DNA from: Actinomycetes bacterium
GTDB taxonomy: Bacteria; Actinomycetota; Actinomycetes; Actinomycetales; Cellulomonadaceae
Reading direction: 5' to 3'
DNA length: 13,977 nucleotides
NCBI GenBank assembly: GCA_021793115.1
Contig: JAJYTJ010000099.1
Coordinates: 1 to 13,977 of the forward strand
Of this stretch, positions 10,657 through 13,977 are shown piece after piece. The stretch's first letter is position 1. Each line of letters begins with the position of its first letter. The position numbers and the translations under genes are program-made. The notes under the pieces are model-generated. The model ran no database searches. It saw only the letters and a program-made list of their open reading frames with translations, and had not been told where the DNA came from.

Positions 10657-10662
10657 AGGGTA
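10657..10662 (-). promoter_or_regulatory. -10 box of the acyl-CoA ligase gene (leaderless layout)
   Basis: TACCCT on the minus strand ends six bases before the GTG at 10650. A second TANNNT match, TAGGTT, lies just upstream inside the palindrome. No Shine-Dalgarno is present. Confidence 0.5.
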
Positions 10663-10682
10663 AACCTACGCTGCCGTAGGTT
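10663..10682. promoter_or_regulatory. TetR-type operator palindrome upstream of the acyl-CoA ligase
   Basis: AACCTACG-CTGC-CGTAGGTT: perfect 8-base arms around a 4-base centre, directly against the -10 box and so filling the -35/-10 spacer. Length, symmetry and placement are those of TetR-family repressor sites, and TetR proteins responsive to acyl-CoA or fatty acids commonly control such ligase genes in actinobacteria. A third half-like copy, CCTACG in the same orientation as one arm, lies at about 10691-10696. No regulator gene is in the window, so the regulator and ligand are inferred. Confidence 0.7.
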
Positions 10683-10717
10683 ACGGACACGTAGGGTGAC
10701 GATTCGGTGTCCGGCGG

Positions 10718-11875
10718 TCAGCCCTCCGGCGGCCCCAGCACGGACTGCGCCACGGTGGCGTGCGCCGACTCGTCATCGGACGGGTGGTAGATGCCCGCCA
10801 GGACGTCGCGGTAGAGGCGGTTGAGCTCCTGGCCGGTCGCGTAGCCGGCCCCGCCGCTCACCCGGAGCGCCCGGTCGACCACGGTCCGCGCCGTCTCCGT
10901 CGCCCGCACCTTGAGCCCGACCAGCTGGGCGAAGAGCCGGGCACCGTAGTCCTCCCCCTCGTCGATCCCCCTCGCCAGCGCGAACACCTCGAGCTCCGCG
11001 CCGTCCTGCGCGAGCGCGGCGTCGGCCACCCGCCACCGGATGTCCGGGTCCTGGCTGTAGGGACGACCGCCGTGCTTCATCGACGTGCGGCGCCTGGTCG
11101 CCTCGACGCCCAGCGCCAGCGCGCGCCGCCCGACTCCCGTGTACGCCGCCGCCAGGAGGATCTCGAACGCCGCGAACAGCGCGACGATGAACGGGTCGGC
11201 GCTGGGCCCGGGAGGCAGCGCCCGCACCACCCGGTCCGGCGGCGCATAGGCACCGTCGAGCACGGTGGTGCGCGACTGCGTGGCCCGCATGCCGAGGGTG
11301 TCCCAGTCGTCCTTGGTCGTCGTGCCGTCCCGGGTGACGACGGCGTGCACCAGTCGCGGGCCGTCCGGGTGCTCCTCGTCGAGCCCGAACGTCGCCAGCC
11401 GCGTCCACACCGGGGCCAGCGACGTGAAGATCTTGGTGCCCACGAACCGGTACCCGCCGTCGTCCTGCCGTTCCGCCCGCGTCCGGGAGCCGAACATCAC
11501 CAGGTCGTTGCCGGCCTCGGAGTTGCCGAACGCGAACACCTCACCCGCGGCGGCGTCGCGCAGCACGAACGCCATCGATTCGTCGCCCCACGCGTGCAGC
11601 AGCGCCGCCATCCCGGTGACGACGAGGTGCATGTTGACGGACAGCGCCGTGGCCGGTGCCGCGCCCGCGAGCCGCACCTGCTCGCGCGCCACCTCCTCGA
11701 GCGTCAGGCCGGCGCCACCCATGTCCACCGGGACGAAGGCGCGCAGGTAGCCGGCGGCCCGCAGGTCCGCGAGGTCGTCGTCGGGGAAGGTGTTGTCACG
11801 GTCGTGACCGGCCGCCCGGTCCTGGACGGTCGCCAGCAGGTCGTCGGTCAGCAGCGTGCGCGCGGTCCGAGGCAT
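10718..11875 (-). CDS. Acyl-CoA dehydrogenase-like flavoprotein
   Basis: A 385-residue protein with the acyl-CoA dehydrogenase fold. The N-terminal helical domain spans about 1-110 (PVDMGGAGLTLEE at 49-61). The middle beta domain holds the flavin-region block GNSEAGND (117-124, in place of the usual T-E-P-x-A-G-S-D) and KIFTSLAPV. The C-terminal helical domain runs from about 225 and holds RVSGGAGYATGQELNRLYRD (338-357). The canonical catalytic glutamate (Y-E-G-T after the R-D motif) is not seen; the stretch reads RDVLAGIYHPSDDE. It may therefore use another base, or belong to the related flavin-dependent monooxygenase/DszC-like branch. Length is normal. The ATG at 11875 has CAGAGT six bases upstream and no Shine-Dalgarno. 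Its neighbour on the same strand is the acyl-CoA ligase, which suggests an acyl-CoA substrate. Confidence 0.85.
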   Translation of the reverse strand: MPRTARTLLTDDLLATVQDRAAGHDRDNTFPDDDLADLRAAGYLRAFVPVDMGGAGLTLEEVAREQVRLAGAAPATALSVNMHLVVTGMAALLHAWGDESMAFVLRDAAAGEVFAFGNSEAGNDLVMFGSRTRAERQDDGGYRFVGTKIFTSLAPVWTRLATFGLDEEHPDGPRLVHAVVTRDGTTTKDDWDTLGMRATQSRTTVLDGAYAPPDRVVRALPPGPSADPFIVALFAAFEILLAAAYTGVGRRALALGVEATRRRTSMKHGGRPYSQDPDIRWRVADAALAQDGAELEVFALARGIDEGEDYGARLFAQLVGLKVRATETARTVVDRALRVSGGAGYATGQELNRLYRDVLAGIYHPSDDESAHATVAQSVLGPPEG

Positions 11876-11881
11876 GCGGTC

Positions 11882-11887
11882 ACTCTG
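11882..11887 (-). promoter_or_regulatory. Possible -10 box of the dehydrogenase-like gene
   Basis: CAGAGT on the minus strand, six bases before the ATG at 11875, in the same layout as the other starts but with C for the first T of TANNNT. No Shine-Dalgarno is visible. Confidence 0.4.
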
Positions 11888-11900
11888 GCACGACGCGAGG

Positions 11901-11906
11901 CAGGAT
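11901..11906 (+). promoter_or_regulatory. Possible -10 box of the YciI-like gene
   Basis: CAGGAT, six bases before the GTG at 11913, again lacking only the first T of TANNNT. It interleaves with the divergent dehydrogenase promoter, because only 37 bases separate the two start codons. Confidence 0.4.
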
Positions 11907-11912
11907 GGCCCG

Positions 11913-12197
11913 GTGACCGTCTACGCCGTGCGCTACACGTACAACGACAACACCGACGCCCTGCTGGCCACCCGACCGCTGCATCGCGCGTGGCTGGCCG
12001 AGCGCCTCGCCGCTGGCGACCTGCTGGCCTCCGGCCCGTTCGCCGACGGCACCGGTGGTGCGCTCCTCGTCTTCCGGGCCGGCACGGACGACGAGCTCGC
12101 CGACCATCTGGCGCACGACCCGTACGCCGCGCGCGGCGTGCTGGCATCCGTCGAGACGCACGCCTGGGAGCAGGTCTTCGGGCCCTGGGCCGACTGA
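11913..12197 (+). CDS. YciI-like protein
   Basis: A 94-residue protein of the YciI/muconolactone-isomerase-like superfamily (ferredoxin-like dimeric alpha/beta barrel). It has the typical M-T-V-Y-A-V-R-Y-x-Y beta strand start, H24 in RPLHRAWL, the GDLLASGPF block (35-43) and the HDPYA motif (68-72), whose aspartate with the histidine forms the conserved His-Asp pair of the family. Family members are small cytoplasmic proteins; most have no proven reaction, though the fold suggests a small-molecule isomerase or dehydrochlorinase-type activity. An in-frame GTG at 11856 and ATG at 11874 would add residues inside the divergent gene with no family resemblance, so the GTG at 11913, six bases after CAGGAT, is preferred. 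It diverges from the dehydrogenase gene and converges on terC. Confidence 0.85.
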   Translation: MTVYAVRYTYNDNTDALLATRPLHRAWLAERLAAGDLLASGPFADGTGGALLVFRAGTDDELADHLAHDPYAARGVLASVETHAWEQVFGPWAD

Positions 12198-12242
12198 CGA
12201 CCCGGCAGCCGAGCCCGCACTGCGACGCGGCGGGCAGACGGC

Positions 12243-12275
12243 CGGGCCGGGCACCGGGCCCTGTCGCCCGGCCCG
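12243..12275. terminator. Strong convergent hairpin between the YciI-like gene and terC
   Basis: Perfect 10-base arms CGGGCCGGGC / GCCCGGCCCG around a 13-base loop that contains a further GGGCCC. On the minus strand the stem begins directly after the terC stop (12276); on the plus strand it is 45 bases past the YciI stop. There is no T-run, as is common for hairpins in high-GC actinobacteria. It probably serves both convergent transcripts. Confidence 0.6.
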
Positions 12276-13313
12276 TCAGCCGTCCAGCAGGTCGCCGACG
12301 TCCCCCGGCGGCTCGCTGCCGGCGACGGCCGACGGCCCGACGCGACGCGCGTGCAGCCAGCTCGCCAGCACCGTCGAGCCGAGCACCACGATGATGACGA
12401 CCAGGGATGCCCCGGTCGGCACCTGCGGTGCCCACGTCACGGGCCGGCCACCGTTGAGGAACGGCACCGTGTTGCCGCGCAGCGCGTCGGACACCATCTT
12501 CAGGCCGATGAAGCCGAGGACCACCGCCAACCCGTACGGCAGGAACGTCAGCTCCCGGAGCAGGCCGCCGAGCAGGAAGTAGAGCTGGCGCAGCCCCATG
12601 AGCGCGAACACGTTCGCCGTGAACACGATGAACGGGTCGTGGGTCAGCCCGAAGATCGCCGGGATCGAGTCGAACGCGAACAGCAGGTCGGTGGTCCCGA
12701 TGGCGACGAACACGATGAGCAACGGCGTGAACACGCGCCGGCCGTCGACCACGGCGTGCAGCCGACCGCCGTGGTACTCCCTCGTCAACGGCAGCACGCG
12801 CTCGACGAGGCGCACGACGACGTTCTCCCGGTACTCCTCGTCCCGCCCCGTGCTCCCTTCCCGCCACACCGTCACCGCGGTGTAGCCCAGGAACGCCCCG
12901 AACAGGTAGAACACCCAGCTGGCGTGCGCGATCGCGGCGGCGCCGCCGAGGATGAACGCCGCGCGCAGGCCGAGCGCCACGATGATCCCCACCATGAGCA
13001 CGCGCTGCTGCTGGTCCCGCGGGACGGCGAAGGCACCCATGATGAGCATGAAGATGAAGAGGTTGTCGACCGACAACGAGTACTCGGTGAGCCAGCCGGC
13101 GATGAACTGACCCGCCGGTGTGGGACCGCCGAACCAGCCGAGCAGGGCGGCGAACGCCAGTGCGAGCCCGACGTAGACCAGCACCCACGCCAGCGACTCC
13201 CGGACCGTCGGCACGTGGGGCCGGCGGCCCACGATGGCGAGATCTGCCAGCAGCAGCCCGACGACCGCGACCAACGACGCGATCTCGAACACGGTGGGCA
13301 TCTCCTGGACCAT
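12276..13313 (-). CDS. TerC-family integral membrane protein, downstream copy
   Basis: A 345-residue multi-pass membrane protein of the TerC/Alx/MeeF family. Hydrophobic segments lie at about 8-27, 41-60, 85-97, 106-127, 132-149, 196-215, 226-248, 256-274 and 301-320. Conserved intramembrane acidic blocks are EYSLSVDNLFIF (77-88) and TTDLLFAFDSIPAIFG (207-222), followed by FTANVFALMGLRQLYF (231-246). Characterised members export manganese (Alx, YkoY, MeeF-type) or are linked to tellurite resistance. Metal export, perhaps for proteins that are metallated outside the cytoplasm, is the best guess. The ATG at 13313 overlaps the upstream terC stop by one base (TGATG) and has GAGGAG eight bases before it, so this start is chosen over the inner ATG at 13301. 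It is coupled to the upstream paralogue. The hydrophilic C-terminal tail is 25 residues. Confidence 0.92.
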   Translation of the reverse strand: MVQEMPTVFEIASLVAVVGLLLADLAIVGRRPHVPTVRESLAWVLVYVGLALAFAALLGWFGGPTPAGQFIAGWLTEYSLSVDNLFIFMLIMGAFAVPRDQQQRVLMVGIIVALGLRAAFILGGAAAIAHASWVFYLFGAFLGYTAVTVWREGSTGRDEEYRENVVVRLVERVLPLTREYHGGRLHAVVDGRRVFTPLLIVFVAIGTTDLLFAFDSIPAIFGLTHDPFIVFTANVFALMGLRQLYFLLGGLLRELTFLPYGLAVVLGFIGLKMVSDALRGNTVPFLNGGRPVTWAPQVPTGASLVVIIVVLGSTVLASWLHARRVGPSAVAGSEPPGDVGDLLDG

Positions 13314-13977
13314 CAGGCCCGCTCCTCGGCGGGGCGGCGCTGCGACGCCCGGAGGTCCAGCTGCGTGCGTCGCAGCGACAGCAGGGTGGTGACGGCCAGG
13401 ACCACGACGATGACGGCCAGCGACCACCACGTACCGATCTCGGGCACGCCGACGGGCGCTCCGTGGTTGACGAACGGCAGCTCGTTGACGTGCAACGCGT
13501 GCAGCACCAGCTTGACGCCGATGAAGCCGAGGATCGCACCCAGCCCGTAGGAGAGATACACCAGCCGATCCAGCAGGCCGTCGACGAGGAAGAACAGCTG
13601 CCGCAGGCCGAGCAGCGAGAACGCGTTGGCCGTGAAGACCAGGTAGGTCTGCTCTGTCAGGCCGAAGATCGCCGGGATGGAGTCCACGGCGAACAGCACG
13701 TCCGCGGTGGCGATCGCGAGCATGACGGCGAGCATCGGTGTGACGTAGCGCACGCCGTGGCGCCGCACGACGAGGGCGTCGCCGACGTAGTCGTCGGTCG
13801 AGCGCAGCACGCGCCGCGTCAGCCGCAGCACCACGTTGTCGGCGTACTCGCTCTGGGTGGCCTCCCGTCCGCGCACCTGGGTCCATGCGGCGTAGAGCAG
13901 GAAGGCGCCGAACAGGTAGAAGACCCAGCTGACGTTCTCGATGAGCACCGCCCCCGCGAAGATCAGCACCGCGCGCA
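13313..13977 (-). CDS. TerC-family integral membrane protein, upstream copy (5' end beyond the window)
   Basis: The last 221 or so residues of a second TerC protein; the frame is open through the right edge, and about 100-120 N-terminal residues with the first acidic block are missing. Visible landmarks are SWVFYLFGAFLLY, ATADVLFAVDSIPAIFG, FTANAFSLLGLRQLFF and YGLGAILGFIGVKLV, aligning block for block with the downstream copy. The charged loop between membrane segments (TQVRGREATQSEYADN) and the C-terminus (RASQRRPAEERA) differ. The ORF could start at an internal GTG (13969), but it enters TerC sequence in mid-family, so that is not the real start. Its promoter, and any manganese riboswitch such as yybP-ykoY, would be off the window. 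Confidence 0.92.
   Translation of the reverse strand, partial: RAVLIFAGAVLIENVSWVFYLFGAFLLYAAWTQVRGREATQSEYADNVVLRLTRRVLRSTDDYVGDALVVRRHGVRYVTPMLAVMLAIATADVLFAVDSIPAIFGLTEQTYLVFTANAFSLLGLRQLFFLVDGLLDRLVYLSYGLGAILGFIGVKLVLHALHVNELPFVNHGAPVGVPEIGTWWSLAVIVVVLAVTTLLSLRRTQLDLRASQRRPAEERA
13322..13327 (-). promoter_or_regulatory. Shine-Dalgarno site of the downstream terC
   Basis: GAGGAG on the minus strand, eight bases before the ATG at 13313 and inside the last codons of the upstream terC. It decides the start and allows reinitiation after the overlapping stop. Confidence 0.65.

Noticed and set aside
11856..11912. N-terminal extension of the YciI-like protein from GTG 11856 or ATG 11874
   Set aside because: The added residues overlap the divergent gene and its promoter and do not resemble the family, while the GTG at 11913 gives the family beginning and has a -10-like box six bases upstream.

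Overview
The window is very G+C-rich (about three quarters by eye). Its protein sequences and gene order are those of an actinobacterium. The uvrC-rapZ-yvcK-whiA-gap order, the actinobacterial forms of WhiA, RapZ and UvrA, and the use of GTG starts point to Micrococcales. A Cellulomonas-like organism is my best guess by family resemblance, but no search was possible. All is ordinary chromosome: I see no insertion sequence, phage gene, CRISPR array, tRNA or rRNA, and no stretch over 300 bases lacks a gene.

Layout, left to right. Positions 1-16 are the first codons of gap (glyceraldehyde-3-phosphate dehydrogenase), reading left and preceded by a strong ribosome binding site and a leader of about 200 bases. 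Then come four genes on the minus strand, transcribed right to left: uvrC (5299-3194), rapZ (3197-2247), yvcK (2250-1258) and whiA (1205-225). The first three are joined by ATGA stop/start overlaps. An OsmC-type peroxide reductase (5433-5960, plus) diverges from uvrC and ends 12 bases from the end of uvrA (8834-5973, minus). A long-chain acyl-CoA ligase (10650-8896) and an acyl-CoA-dehydrogenase-like flavoprotein (11875-10718) follow on the minus strand. A YciI-like protein (11913-12197, plus) diverges from the latter. The right end holds two tandem TerC-family membrane proteins on the minus strand, the upstream one cut by the window edge.

How they work together: UvrA and UvrC belong to nucleotide excision repair, and uvrA carries a near-perfect SOS (LexA) box over its -35 position. 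RapZ, YvcK and WhiA form the conserved cell-envelope / central-carbon / division-control cluster, placed next to glycolytic gap. The ligase and the dehydrogenase-like protein suggest a small acyl-CoA module. The ligase promoter contains a 20-base inverted repeat typical of a TetR-family operator.

The most informative non-coding signal is a repeated promoter layout. At uvrC, osmC, uvrA, the ligase, and less clearly the dehydrogenase, YciI and whiA genes, a TANNNT-like -10 box lies 6-8 bases before the start codon with no Shine-Dalgarno sequence. This suggests leaderless mRNAs. By contrast gap and the second terC gene have good Shine-Dalgarno sequences. I did not find an undescribed multi-gene system here; the points of interest are regulatory sites and protein variants.
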